Source: Acidimicrobiales bacterium (GTDB lineage: Bacteria > Actinomycetota > Acidimicrobiia > Acidimicrobiales > DATDAH01). Taken from it: a stretch of DNA of 64,000 nt. Location: the NCBI GenBank assembly GCA_016794585.1, contig JAEUJM010000026.1, positions 65,444 to 129,443 on the forward strand. Reading direction: 5' to 3'. The position numbers and the translations under genes are program-made. Shown in pieces: positions 1-7,075 of the stretch. Below the pieces are notes generated by a model. It did no database searches. It saw only the letters and a program-made list of their open reading frames with translations, and had not been told where the DNA came from. Each line of letters opens with the position of its first letter. Position 1 is the stretch's first letter.

Positions 1-39
1 GGGCTCGAGGTCGGCGAACTCGGCGGGCAGGATCGGCAC
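1..39 (-). CDS. Start of a truncated gene downstream of the Rieske oxygenase (partial)
   Basis: Only the first 13 codons lie in the window, reading VPILPAEFADLEP from a GTG at 39. A GAGGAG purine run lies about 8 nt upstream of that GTG, inside the short gap after the Rieske oxygenase stop at 69-71. The frame stays open upstream to the Rieske stop, so a rarer upstream start cannot be excluded. From memory, proteins beginning LPAEFADLEPF are encoded next to actinobacterial Rieske oxygenases, but their function is not known to me. Same direction and 29 nt spacing suggest one operon with the oxygenase. Confidence 0.4.
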   Translation of the reverse strand, partial: MPILPAEFADLEP

Positions 40-68
40 GGTGTGGGTCTCCTCGCTCGGCTCGGCGC

Positions 69-1352
69 TCAGGACGCGGCCGAGATGCGCACGGCGGTCT
101 CGGGCTGGCTCTCGAGGTACTCGGCGATGTGGCGCCGGCACACGGTGTGCAGGTGGCGCAGGAGCACCTCCTGGTCGTTCAGCGGGAACTCGGTCACCGC
201 CTGCGATTCGAGCATCACCTGGGTGGCCTCGAGGGTGTTGCCGTCCTGGAGGGCGTACTCCTTGAAGGTGACCGCGGCCAGCTCCTGGGCGACCCGCTCG
301 CGGGCGTTCTTCGGGGACACGAAGTAGAGCCCGCCCTCGAAGATGTGGGTGTTGTAGCTCGTCGGCCAGTAGTGGTACGTGAGGTACCAGCCCGGCTTCC
401 AGATGAGCAGCATGAAGTTGGGGAACAGCAGGAACGAGTCCACGCCCCACTTGGGGTGGCCCGACGGGTTGACGCCGGGGGGCAGCTCGCCGAGGTCGGG
501 GCCGTCCCAGGGGCCGAACAGGCCGCTGCGGGTGACCTGCTCGATGGGCTTCACCATGGCGAGGTCCTTCGGCGGGGACATGCCGCCCCACGACGAGACG
601 ACGGCGTGGTCGCCCTTGATCTCGTAGGCGAGGGCCTCGTAGCCGACGCCGGCCAGCTTGCGGGATTCCTCGGCCGTGGCCTGCTTCGCGTGCAGAACAG
701 GTGCGTGGTAGAACTCGGTGAAGGCGTCGATGAAGAGCTTCCAGTTGGCGCCCACCTCGGCCCGGTACTTCGAGACCTGGGTCATCTCGCCGAAGGGGTA
801 GCCGGCGAGGTCGGCGCCCATCTGGCCGAGCGACTCCTCGAGCGAGGCGGCGTCGTTATCGAGGTTCACGAAGACGAACCCCTCCCACACCTCGCAGCGC
901 ACGGGGGCGAGGCCGTAGGCGTCCTTGTCGAGGTCGAAGAACTCGCCTTCCTGCTGGACGAAGGTCAGGCCGCCGTCGAGGCCGTAGCGCCAGCCGTGGT
1001 ACTTGCAGGTGAACTGGCGGCACGTGCCGCTGGTCTCGTCGCGGGGGTAGTCGTCCCACACCAGCTTGTTGCCGCGGTGGCGGCAGACGTTGTGGAACGC
1101 CCGGGGCGAGCCGTCGGGGTCGCGCACGACGATCACCGAGGTGCGGGCGGCGTGGAGCTCCTTGGTGAAGTAGGCGCCGGTGCGCGGGAGCTGCTCCATC
1201 CGGCCGACGTTCAGCCACGTCTTGCGGAAGATGGCGTCGCGCTCGAGCTCGTAGTGCTCGGGCGAGATCGAGTCGTCGTAGCTGACGGGGCCGGTGTCGA
1301 GGCCGAAGTGCTCGGTCCAGGAGCCCTCGGCGGGCTTGGTGAAGTGCGCCAT
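69..1352 (-). CDS. Rieske [2Fe-2S] aromatic ring-hydroxylating oxygenase, alpha subunit
   Basis: This 427-aa protein should be the terminal oxygenase of a Rieske non-haem iron system, hydroxylating an unknown aromatic or alicyclic substrate with electrons from a reductase. The Rieske ligands are C90-R-H92 and C116-KY-H119. The catalytic-domain signature follows as NWKLFIDAFTEFYH then APVLH, giving the two iron-binding histidines, and a QDGNTLEATQ segment near the C-terminus fits the region of the Asp ligand. The ATG at 1352 is chosen over an upstream in-frame start because GGAGGGG sits 8 nt before it. No small beta subunit is seen. The sequence does not look like KshA. It is divergent from the TumE-like toxin-antitoxin pair. 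A palindrome at 1418-1438 may control it. Confidence 0.93.
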   Translation of the reverse strand: MAHFTKPAEGSWTEHFGLDTGPVSYDDSISPEHYELERDAIFRKTWLNVGRMEQLPRTGAYFTKELHAARTSVIVVRDPDGSPRAFHNVCRHRGNKLVWDDYPRDETSGTCRQFTCKYHGWRYGLDGGLTFVQQEGEFFDLDKDAYGLAPVRCEVWEGFVFVNLDNDAASLEESLGQMGADLAGYPFGEMTQVSKYRAEVGANWKLFIDAFTEFYHAPVLHAKQATAEESRKLAGVGYEALAYEIKGDHAVVSSWGGMSPPKDLAMVKPIEQVTRSGLFGPWDGPDLGELPPGVNPSGHPKWGVDSFLLFPNFMLLIWKPGWYLTYHYWPTSYNTHIFEGGLYFVSPKNARERVAQELAAVTFKEYALQDGNTLEATQVMLESQAVTEFPLNDQEVLLRHLHTVCRRHIAEYLESQPETAVRISAAS

Positions 1353-1417
1353 GTGTCGGTCCCCTCCGGTCGCGTCCGATCGCGCGTGCGGCGGCAACGA
1401 TAGCAGCAATCTCACAG

Positions 1418-1438
1418 GATGAGAAGGGCGTTATCACT
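1418..1438. promoter_or_regulatory. Candidate operator of the 9-3-9 TGAGAA family, Rieske promoter region
   Basis: The half sites are GATGAGAAG and GTTATCACT around GGC. The left half matches 7 of 9 and the right half 6 of 9 positions of the perfect site at 50912-50932. An overlapping inverted repeat, TCTCA-CAGGA-TGAGA, occupies 1410-1424. Both lie about 60-85 bp upstream of the Rieske start, where a TetR-type repressor could act. The binding protein is unknown. Confidence 0.4.
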
Positions 1439-1481
1439 CGGCCGTCGACTGGCTCCGCCGGTAGTGAGAAACGCCGATGCA

Positions 1482-1515
1482 TTGACACGAGTTGACATCT
1501 CGATAGCCTGTGTCC
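1482..1515 (+). promoter_or_regulatory. Leaderless promoter with embedded operator for the TA-like pair
   Basis: A consensus -35 TTGACA (1482-1487) is followed after 16 nt by TAGCCT (1504-1509), placing the transcription start at about the ATG at 1516. The spacer contains the inverted repeat CGAG-TTGACAT-CTCG (1488-1502), a natural site for autorepression by the HTH protein encoded next. The arrangement is seen directly; the repression is inferred. Confidence 0.5.
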
Positions 1516-2016
1516 ATGGGCCGGATCGACGATGTGCTCGACGGTGTGCGGGCCGAGCTCCGCGACGAACACGACGTTCCGGACGTTCGATCGGCGGTCG
1601 AGGCAATGGTCCGTGCGTACCGGCAAGCGACCACCGAGAAAGCGGTTCTCACCGGCTCGGCGGTCGCCCGCCTGCTCGGCGTGAGCCGGCAGGCGGTCCA
1701 TCAGCGGGCCAGCCGGGGGTCGCTCCTCGCCGTCGCCGATGCGGACGGTGTCCGCTACCCGATGTGGCAGTTCCGCGACGGGGAGCCGGTCCCCGGTCTG
1801 CTGCACCTGGTGCGGTCGTCTCGGGACGCCGGCGTCGACGACGCCGCGCTGGCCTCGTGGATCGAGTCGGACGAGGAGCGACTGGCAGCGATCGCGGCGG
1901 GCGATCTCGATGCCCTGCTGGCCCACGTCGAGGAGGCGCGGGTGCGCAAGACGTCCATGACACGACGCCGTGTCGCCGGTCCTGCTCGCCGGCTGACGGA
2001 CGAAGCCGCATCCTGA
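1516..2016 (+). CDS. HTH DNA-binding protein, probable antitoxin partner
   Basis: This 166-aa protein carries a helix-turn-helix around LLGVSRQAVHQRASRGSLL, followed by a segment (PMWQF, then VPGLLHLV, then ALASWIESDEERL) resembling the C-terminal part of Xre/MbcA/ParS-type antitoxin-like proteins: a short HTH, a wing-like strand and a toxin-binding tail. ATG 1516 is preferred over GTG 1510 because the upstream TTGACA/TAGCCT promoter would give a leaderless message starting there and no ribosome binding site is visible. The gene ends 2 nt before a DUF6516/TumE-like gene, so the two are almost certainly cotranscribed. Role as antitoxin and autorepressor is inferred from this arrangement; it could instead be a plain transcriptional regulator. 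Confidence 0.75.
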   Translation: MGRIDDVLDGVRAELRDEHDVPDVRSAVEAMVRAYRQATTEKAVLTGSAVARLLGVSRQAVHQRASRGSLLAVADADGVRYPMWQFRDGEPVPGLLHLVRSSRDAGVDDAALASWIESDEERLAAIAAGDLDALLAHVEEARVRKTSMTRRRVAGPARRLTDEAAS

Positions 2017-2018
2017 GG

Positions 2019-2423
2019 ATGTTCCGCTCGTCGACCACCATCGACGAGGCGCTCGAGGAGATCGTGGGATGGGCCGACTCGCTGCCGGGCGACTTCTCGA
2101 TCGACGTGGTCGACCACGACGACGCCACGACCATCGACCTGCACGGCGCGCTGATCTCGTCGGCGGTCGAGGTCCGGGCGTCGCTCGTCGTCACCGCGGA
2201 CGCAACCGTGCTCGAGTACCGGTTCGACGTGCGCCGGCGGGAAGGCGGGCTGCTGTGGCGCCATGACCGTCACCTCGGTCACGAGCACGACCCGGGGATG
2301 CGTGGACCGGAGCACCTCCACGAGGTGCGAGCGGGGAAGGAGGTCCGCCTGCCCAGTGACCCCGTCGACCTCGCCGCCGTTCGAGTGCTCCTGGTGCAGA
2401 CCAACCTGGACCTCGCCCGCTGA
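2019..2423 (+). CDS. TumE-like (DUF6516) putative toxin
   Basis: This 134-aa protein matches my memory of the DUF6516/TumE toxin family: an N-terminal alpha-beta half with strands around VRASLVVTADATVLEYRF, then a conserved aromatic and His-rich block (LLWRHDRHLGHEHDP, then PEHLHE) where the family typically reads RWDNAPHH and PHHxH. Its ATG lies 2 nt after the stop of the HTH gene, the usual coupling for a type II toxin-antitoxin pair. Loss of some family residues (for example no clear DNAPHH) makes activity uncertain. The gene sits between two catabolic transcription units with no mobile-element gene beside it. An alternative reading is a chromosomal, no longer toxic, remnant. Confidence 0.65.
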   Translation: MFRSSTTIDEALEEIVGWADSLPGDFSIDVVDHDDATTIDLHGALISSAVEVRASLVVTADATVLEYRFDVRRREGGLLWRHDRHLGHEHDPGMRGPEHLHEVRAGKEVRLPSDPVDLAAVRVLLVQTNLDLAR

Positions 2424-2432
2424 CGGCTCCGG

Positions 2433-3056
2433 TCAGGGCGCCGGCGGCGGGAGGGGGGTGATGCCGGCGAGGTCGGCGTCGAGGGGGACGCCGAGGGTGC
2501 GCATCATCATGGCCAGCACGTCGTAGGCGCCGACGGTGAAGATCAGGTCGAGCAGCTGTTGGGTGTCGAACGTCGCTGCAAGGGTCGCCCAGGTGGCGTC
2601 GCTGATGAGCGCGTCGTCGAGGAGCTCGTCGACCGCCCGCACGATGGCGGCGTCGCCGTCGGACCAGCCGTCGGCGTCGGGGCCGTCGGCGACGCGCAGG
2701 ACCTCGTCGTCCGAGATGCCGACGTCGCCGGCGAGCACCACGTGCTGCGCCCACTCGTAGGCGGCCTGGCGGCGGAAGGCCACCCGCAGGACCAGGAGCT
2801 CGCGGGTCCGCAGGTCGAGCGTGGTGGCGAAGAGGAGGTGTCCGTTGAAGGTGTTGTAGGCCTTCGTCAGCTGGGGGTGGTGGGCGAACGAGCCGAGGAC
2901 GTTCATCCCCTTGGGGCGCCCCTCGGTGTTGGGGAACGGGTGGCGGGGCTCGGCCGGCCGGATGGCGGCGAGGGCGTCACGCATCGCCGGCGGCCACTCC
3001 TTCGGCCCCAGCGGAGCGACCCGGGGGGAGGTGGGGCCGGGGGTGGGTTCGGTCAC
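2433..3056 (-). CDS. Carboxymuconolactone decarboxylase/AhpD-like family protein
   Basis: This 207-aa alpha-helical protein has the CMD-family core REllvLRvA...YEWaQHV, seen as TRELLVLRVAFRRQAAYEWA followed by QHVVLAGDVGISDDEVLRV. No CxxC redox pair of true AhpD is visible, so a decarboxylase-like or accessory role is more likely than peroxidase activity. The GTG start at 3056 follows GGAGGCGCAGCC and overlaps the stop of the upstream ligase gene as GTGA, so translation is probably coupled. Members of this family are frequently encoded with acyl-CoA ligases in actinobacterial catabolic clusters. The substrate cannot be inferred from sequence. Confidence 0.85.
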   Translation of the reverse strand: MTEPTPGPTSPRVAPLGPKEWPPAMRDALAAIRPAEPRHPFPNTEGRPKGMNVLGSFAHHPQLTKAYNTFNGHLLFATTLDLRTRELLVLRVAFRRQAAYEWAQHVVLAGDVGISDDEVLRVADGPDADGWSDGDAAIVRAVDELLDDALISDATWATLAATFDTQQLLDLIFTVGAYDVLAMMMRTLGVPLDADLAGITPLPPPAP

Positions 3057-4693
3057 GGCTGCGCCTCCACGGAACCGTCGCGCAGCTGGGCGCGGAGGCG
3101 GTACTTCTGGACCTTGCCCGACGGCGTCCGGGGGAACTCGTCGACCGCGACGATCGACTCGGGCCACTTCTGGCGGGCCAGGCCCACCTGCTCGAGGTGG
3201 GCGCGGACCTCGTCGAGCGTCGGCGTCGCCTGGCCGTCGCGCAGGCGGACGATCGCGGCCGCCCGCTCGCCGAGGCGGTCGTCGGGCCGCCCCACCACCG
3301 CCACCTCGGCGACCGCGTCGAGCCCCATGAGCTGCTCCTCGACCTCTTGGGCGCTGATGTTCTCGCCGCCGCGGATGATCACGTCGGACAGGCGGTCGGT
3401 GATGGCCAGGTAGCCGTCGTCGTCCATGACCCCGACGTCGCCCGAGTGGTACCAGCCGTCCTCGTCGAAGACCCGGGCGGTGAGCTCGGCGTCGGTGTAG
3501 CCCACGCAGCAGTCGGGGCCACGGCTGAGGATCTCGCCCTCCTCGGTGAGGCGCACCTCGACGCCGGGCATGGCGTGGCCGTCGGTGGTGTGGCGCTTCT
3601 CGGCCGGCTCGCTGGCCAGGCTGCCGGTGATCGACGGGTGCTCGGTGCTGCCGTAGGAGCGGAAGGCGGTGATGCCCATGGCGGCCATGCGCTCCATGAC
3701 CGCGATCGGGACGGTCGAGCCGCCGAGGCCGGCGTAGGGCATGAGGGCGAGGTGGGCGTCGGAGAAGTCGGGGTGGTCGAGCAGGCTGGTCATGAAGTAG
3801 GTGGCGCCGCCGGACACGCCGATGTTCTCGGCGAGCATGAGGCGCAGGATCTCGCCCGGGTCCCACACGTCGACGAGGTGGACCTCGCGCTCGCGCAGCA
3901 GTGGCGTGAGGAAGGCGTTGAGCATCCCGATGAAGTGCCCGACCGGCGCGCCGGTGATGGGGGAGGGGCCGCCCTGCGGGTACATGTAGTCGAGCTGGCG
4001 GGTCTCGCAGGCGATCGTGCGGTGGGAGTGGACGACGCCCTTCGGGTCGCGGGTGGTGCCCGAGGTGAAGCCGATGATGGTGGGGGCGTCGGGGTTCACT
4101 GCGGCGTGCTCGCCGAGCGGCTCGGCGTCGAGGAGGGTGGCGAAGGGTTGCGCCGCGGCGGGCAGGTCGGCCGCCGGCGTCTCGCCCACCACGAACCAGT
4201 GCTCGACGGGCGTGTTGGCCATGGCCTCGCCGTGCACGGCCAGGTGCTCGACGTGGCCGAAGCGGTCGGCGCTGACCACGGCGGCCGGCTGGGTCGACCG
4301 CAGGATGTAGTCGACCTCCTTGGCCCCGTAGAAGTGGACGATGGGGACGACGACCGCGCCCAGGTAGGCGGCCGCCCAGAAGGTGATGCCCGCCTCGACC
4401 CAGTTCGGGAGCTGGACGACGATCACGTCGCCCGCCCCGACGCCCCGCGCCCGCAGCTCGGTGGCCATCGACCGGGCGGCCCGGTCCACGTCGCCGAACG
4501 TGCCCGACCACGGCCGGAATTTCGAGTGCACCTCGAAGCGGGTGTCGCCGAGGCGCTCGAGGCCGGCGGCGACCATGTCGCCGAGGCTCTCGTCCCGCCA
4601 CCACCCGTCGGCGATCCACCGCTGGGTGACGTCCTCCGGGATCGGCCGGCGGGCCCACCGGTGGACGGGATCAGCGTTCGTCGGTTCCCCCAT
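3053..4693 (-). CDS. AMP-dependent acyl-CoA synthetase/ligase
   Basis: This 546-aa ANL-superfamily enzyme should activate a carboxylic acid to its CoA thioester through an acyl-AMP. Visible core motifs in order are the phosphate loop FTSGTTRDPKGV, YGSTEH, WYHSGDVG, the hinge DRLSDVIIRGGENIS, and the C-terminal lysine region PRTPSGKVQKY. The length is usual for the family. The overall style resembles cyclohexanecarboxylate or medium-chain type ligases, but substrate is not assignable. ATG 4693 (MGEPTNADP) is preferred; the longer open frame upstream is repeat-rich and arginine-rich. It is cotranscribed and GTGA-coupled with the CMD-like gene downstream, and diverges from the intradiol dioxygenase gene. 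Confidence 0.93.
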   Translation of the reverse strand: MGEPTNADPVHRWARRPIPEDVTQRWIADGWWRDESLGDMVAAGLERLGDTRFEVHSKFRPWSGTFGDVDRAARSMATELRARGVGAGDVIVVQLPNWVEAGITFWAAAYLGAVVVPIVHFYGAKEVDYILRSTQPAAVVSADRFGHVEHLAVHGEAMANTPVEHWFVVGETPAADLPAAAQPFATLLDAEPLGEHAAVNPDAPTIIGFTSGTTRDPKGVVHSHRTIACETRQLDYMYPQGGPSPITGAPVGHFIGMLNAFLTPLLREREVHLVDVWDPGEILRLMLAENIGVSGGATYFMTSLLDHPDFSDAHLALMPYAGLGGSTVPIAVMERMAAMGITAFRSYGSTEHPSITGSLASEPAEKRHTTDGHAMPGVEVRLTEEGEILSRGPDCCVGYTDAELTARVFDEDGWYHSGDVGVMDDDGYLAITDRLSDVIIRGGENISAQEVEEQLMGLDAVAEVAVVGRPDDRLGERAAAIVRLRDGQATPTLDEVRAHLEQVGLARQKWPESIVAVDEFPRTPSGKVQKYRLRAQLRDGSVEAQP

Positions 4694-4806
4694 GGCCGAC
4701 GATGCTCGCGCGGATGCGGCGCCCCGGTGGACGGGACGGTCGGGCGCCGTGGCCGCGTCGAGCGCGACGGCCGGCGAGCACCAGCGTGCGCTCGGTGTGC
4801 GTCGCC

Positions 4807-4840
4807 GGCGTCCTCCGGCGTCCTCCGGCGTCCTCCGGCG
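4807..4840. repeat. 10-bp tandem repeat GGCGTCCTCC
   Basis: Three consecutive copies (4807-4836) and a partial fourth lie in the 180-bp gap between the divergent ligase and intradiol dioxygenase genes, just upstream of the latter's probable -10. The repeat could vary in copy number by slippage. Confidence 0.8.
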
Positions 4841-4861
4841 TTCCGAGGCGGGCGCCGCCGC

Positions 4862-4873
4862 CATACTGCGACG
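4862..4873 (+). promoter_or_regulatory. Probable -10 for a leaderless intradiol dioxygenase transcript
   Basis: CATACT (4862-4867) sits 6 nt before the GTG at 4874, the spacing of leaderless actinobacterial messages. No Shine-Dalgarno sequence is present and no strong -35 is visible; the tandem repeat occupies that area. Confidence 0.4.
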
Positions 4874-5599
4874 GTGATCCGTGACCCTGGACCGGACCCA
4901 CGGGACGAGCAGATCGCCGGGCTGTCCCGGCGGCGGCTGCTCGGCCTCCTCGGCGTCGGCGGCGCGGCCGTCGTGGTCGGGAGCTCAGGGCTCACCGACC
5001 TGGGCTCGTCGCCGACCCGCGCCGGCGCCGCGTCGCTCGGCCCGGTCTGCACGCTCACTCCGGAGGCGATGGAGGGGCCGTACTACCTGCGGGGCGGGCC
5101 GCGGCGGAGCGACATCCGTGAGGGTCGGGGCGGCGAGCGGCTCCGGCTGGTCCTCACCGTGGTGGACGCCACCACCTGTGATCCGATCGAGGGCGCCAAG
5201 GTCGACGTCTGGCACGCCGACCGGCTGGGGAACTACTCGGGCTTCGGCGCCACCGCCGCGAACGACACCTTCCTTCGGGGCCGCCAGATCTCCGACGAGG
5301 CGGGTCGGGTGATCTTCACCACCACCTATCCCGGCTGGTACCCCGGCCGCACGGCGCACATCCACGTGAAGGTGCACGTCGGCGGCGACGTGGTGCACAC
5401 CGGCCAGCTCTACTTCCCGCAGCGTTTCAACGACCGCGTCTACGCCCAGCCCCGCTACCGGCACCTCGGCAACCAGGTGACCAACCACCAGGACGGCATC
5501 TTCAACTCGTCCGGCGGCGCCCAGACCAAGCTGGCGCTCACCCGAGCCCAGGACGACAACGGCTACAAGGGCGTCATGACCCTCGCCGTCCAGCGCTGA
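4874..5599 (+). CDS. Tat-exported intradiol ring-cleavage dioxygenase-like protein
   Basis: This 241-aa protein begins with a twin-arginine signal: LSRRRLLGLLGVGGAA followed by a hydrophobic stretch to about residue 45. The mature part is a compact intradiol dioxygenase beta-sandwich: EGPYYL (first Tyr ligand), DVWHAD, GNYSGF, FLRGRQISDEAG, then YPGWYPGRTAHIHVKV, which supplies the second Tyr and two His iron ligands, and HTGQLYFP. Enzymes of this family cleave catechol-type rings between the hydroxyls using Fe(III); the exported branch is less well characterised. The GTG start is chosen because a -10 lies 6 nt upstream and the RR motif follows at a normal distance. It stands alone, divergent from the acyl-CoA ligase. 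Confidence 0.88.
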   Translation: MIRDPGPDPRDEQIAGLSRRRLLGLLGVGGAAVVVGSSGLTDLGSSPTRAGAASLGPVCTLTPEAMEGPYYLRGGPRRSDIREGRGGERLRLVLTVVDATTCDPIEGAKVDVWHADRLGNYSGFGATAANDTFLRGRQISDEAGRVIFTTTYPGWYPGRTAHIHVKVHVGGDVVHTGQLYFPQRFNDRVYAQPRYRHLGNQVTNHQDGIFNSSGGAQTKLALTRAQDDNGYKGVMTLAVQR

Positions 5600-5622
5600 T
5601 CCGCCCGGACGCGGCGTCGACC

Positions 5623-5659
5623 CGTGCGATTCTCCGCACGACGTGCGAAATCCTGCACG
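5623..5659. terminator. Two adjacent small hairpins between convergent genes
   Basis: CGTGCG-ATTCTC-CGCACG (5623-5640) is followed at once by CGTGC-GAAATCCT-GCACG (5642-5659). They lie between the convergent intradiol dioxygenase and hydroxyacid dehydrogenase genes and probably end transcription of one or both; no U-tract is present. Confidence 0.45.
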
Positions 5660-5677
5660 TCCTGCGGCAGGCCGAGA

Positions 5678-6562
5678 TCACGACCTCGATCGCTCTGACG
5701 ACTGGACGAAGGGGAAGATGCGGGTGAAGTCGGCGTCGGGCTCGGCGGCGGCGAAGGCCCGCCACAGGGCGACGGTGGTGTCGGCGAGGGCGTGGGGGCC
5801 GCCGGCGGCCTCGACCTCGTCGAGGTAGAGACCCACGTCCTTGGCCATGAGGCGGCCGGCGAACCCGGCGGCGTAGCGGCCGGTCAGGACGTGGTTCGGG
5901 AACTTGTCGCTCGTGGCGGCGCTCTGGCCGCTGGCGGCGTTGAGCACGTCGAGCATGGTGGCGAGGTCGAGGCCGGCGGCGAGCCCGAAGGCGATCGCCT
6001 CGCTGGTGGCGGCGAGGGCCGCGGCCGAGCAGTAGTTGTTGGCCAGCTTCATGGCCTGGGCCAGCCCGGGCCGGTCACCGACCCGGTGGCGGCGGTCGCT
6101 GAGCCCGGCCAGCACGGGCTCGGCCCGGGCGACGGCGGCGTCCGTGCCGGCGAACATCACCAGCAGCGTGCGGGCCCTTGCGCCGGCGACCCCACCGGAG
6201 ACCGGGGCGTCGACCAGGTCCACGCCTTCTTTCTGGAGGCGGCGGTGCAGCGTCTCGGCGGCCCGGACCCCGACCGTCGACGTGTCGATCACCAGGTCGG
6301 TGCGCCGCCCGTCGGTGGCGAGCAGGTCCTCGACCACGGCGGCGCACGCGGCGCCGTCCGGCAGGCTCAGCACGACGGTCGTCGCCCGCTCGGCCACCTC
6401 GGCGGCGCTCTCCACGAAGGTGACGCCCGCCGGCGCCCGCTCGGGCCCGGCGGCGTCGTGGGCGACCACGTCGAGCCCGGCGCCCGCCAGGTTGGCGGCC
6501 AGCACCTGCCCCATGTTCCCCAGCCCGACAACGCCGACGGGCCCGCCGGCCGCCTCGGTCAC
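5678..6562 (-). CDS. NAD(P)-dependent beta-hydroxyacid dehydrogenase family oxidoreductase
   Basis: This 294-aa protein belongs to the 3-hydroxyisobutyrate dehydrogenase/6-phosphogluconate-like family. The N-terminal Rossmann fold shows VGVVGLGNMGQVLAANL. The substrate-binding signature reads DAPVSGGVAGARARTLLVM, and the catalytic lysine lies in AQAMKLANNYCSAA. The C-terminal helical domain is complete. The GTG at 6562 overlaps the stop of the upstream CMD-family gene (GTGA), so the two are coupled. The likely role is reversible oxidation of a beta-hydroxy acid in a catabolic route; the substrate is unknown. Confidence 0.92.
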   Translation of the reverse strand: MTEAAGGPVGVVGLGNMGQVLAANLAGAGLDVVAHDAAGPERAPAGVTFVESAAEVAERATTVVLSLPDGAACAAVVEDLLATDGRRTDLVIDTSTVGVRAAETLHRRLQKEGVDLVDAPVSGGVAGARARTLLVMFAGTDAAVARAEPVLAGLSDRRHRVGDRPGLAQAMKLANNYCSAAALAATSEAIAFGLAAGLDLATMLDVLNAASGQSAATSDKFPNHVLTGRYAAGFAGRLMAKDVGLYLDEVEAAGGPHALADTTVALWRAFAAAEPDADFTRIFPFVQSSERSRS

Positions 6563-6957
6563 GTCTCGGCGTCGCGCTCGGCGCGGGTGGCCTTGACCGC
6601 CTTGCGGGCGGAGAGGCCGGCGGGGCCGCCGCAGTAGGCGGCGACCTGGAAGACCAGCTCGTCGACCTCCTCGTCGGTCACGCCGGCGTTGGGCGCCGCG
6701 GCGGCGTGGATGCGGAACTCGTCCATGCGCCCCATCGCCGCGGTCATGGCCAGTACGAGCAGGCTGCGGTCCCGCAGGCTCAGCGGCCCGCCGCGCGCCC
6801 ACACGCCCCAGGCCATCTCGGTGAGGTAGGTCTGGAACTCGGCGCCGACCGGGTCCTCGGCGACCTCGGCCAGCCGGGCGTCGACGTACTCGTCGCCGAG
6901 CACCCGCCGGCGCACCGCCCATCCGTCCGGAGCGTCAGTGCCGTCGGTGTCGTCCAT
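6559..6957 (-). CDS. 4-carboxymuconolactone decarboxylase family protein (PcaC-like)
   Basis: This 132-aa protein matches the gamma-carboxymuconolactone decarboxylase family along its whole length: RRRVLGDEYVDARLAE near the N-terminus, then WARGGPLSLRDRSLLVLAM, GRMDEFRIHAAAAPNAG, VTDEEVDELVFQVAAYCGGP. Classical members decarboxylate 4-carboxymuconolactone in the protocatechuate branch of the beta-ketoadipate pathway, but no other pca gene is seen here, so a related decarboxylase role is safer. ATG 6957 is preceded by GAGGGGGACCC. It leads a two-gene operon with the hydroxyacid dehydrogenase and is divergent from the aldehyde dehydrogenase. Confidence 0.88.
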   Translation of the reverse strand: MDDTDGTDAPDGWAVRRRVLGDEYVDARLAEVAEDPVGAEFQTYLTEMAWGVWARGGPLSLRDRSLLVLAMTAAMGRMDEFRIHAAAAPNAGVTDEEVDELVFQVAAYCGGPAGLSARKAVKATRAERDAET

Positions 6958-7006
6958 GGGTCCCCCTCGTCGTCCGGGCGTGTGCGATGTCTACGCAACC
7001 GTACGA

Positions 7007-7027
7007 CATGAGAATGCCCTTCTTCTC
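7007..7027. promoter_or_regulatory. Candidate operator of the 9-3-9 TGAGAA family, CMD/ALDH divergent promoter
   Basis: CATGAGAAT-GCC-CTTCTTCTC: the left half fits the family well, the right half weakly (5 of 9). It lies just upstream of a possible aldehyde dehydrogenase -10 (CATACT, 7032-7037) in the 118-bp divergent gap, so one repressor could control both directions. Confidence 0.35.
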
Positions 7028-7075
7028 CTGGCATACTACCGTTTCCAGAAAGTCAGACGGAGTGGAGGGGCACCG

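Noticed and set aside
69-1352. Assigning the Rieske protein as KshA
   Set aside because: The Rieske and catalytic motifs are general, and the N-terminal region does not resemble KshA as I know it; the steroid link would rest only on a KshB-like gene 9 kb away.
2433-4658. A single 741-codon protein covering the CMD-like gene and antisense-like ligase DNA
   Set aside because: Its upstream part is out of frame with the ligase and Arg/Pro-rich; the real CMD gene starts at GTG 3056 with a ribosome binding site.
3197-4873. A long open frame on the plus strand running into the intradiol dioxygenase
   Set aside because: It is the antisense of the acyl-CoA ligase with Arg/Gly/Val-rich composition; the real protein begins at the leaderless GTG 4874 before the Tat signal.
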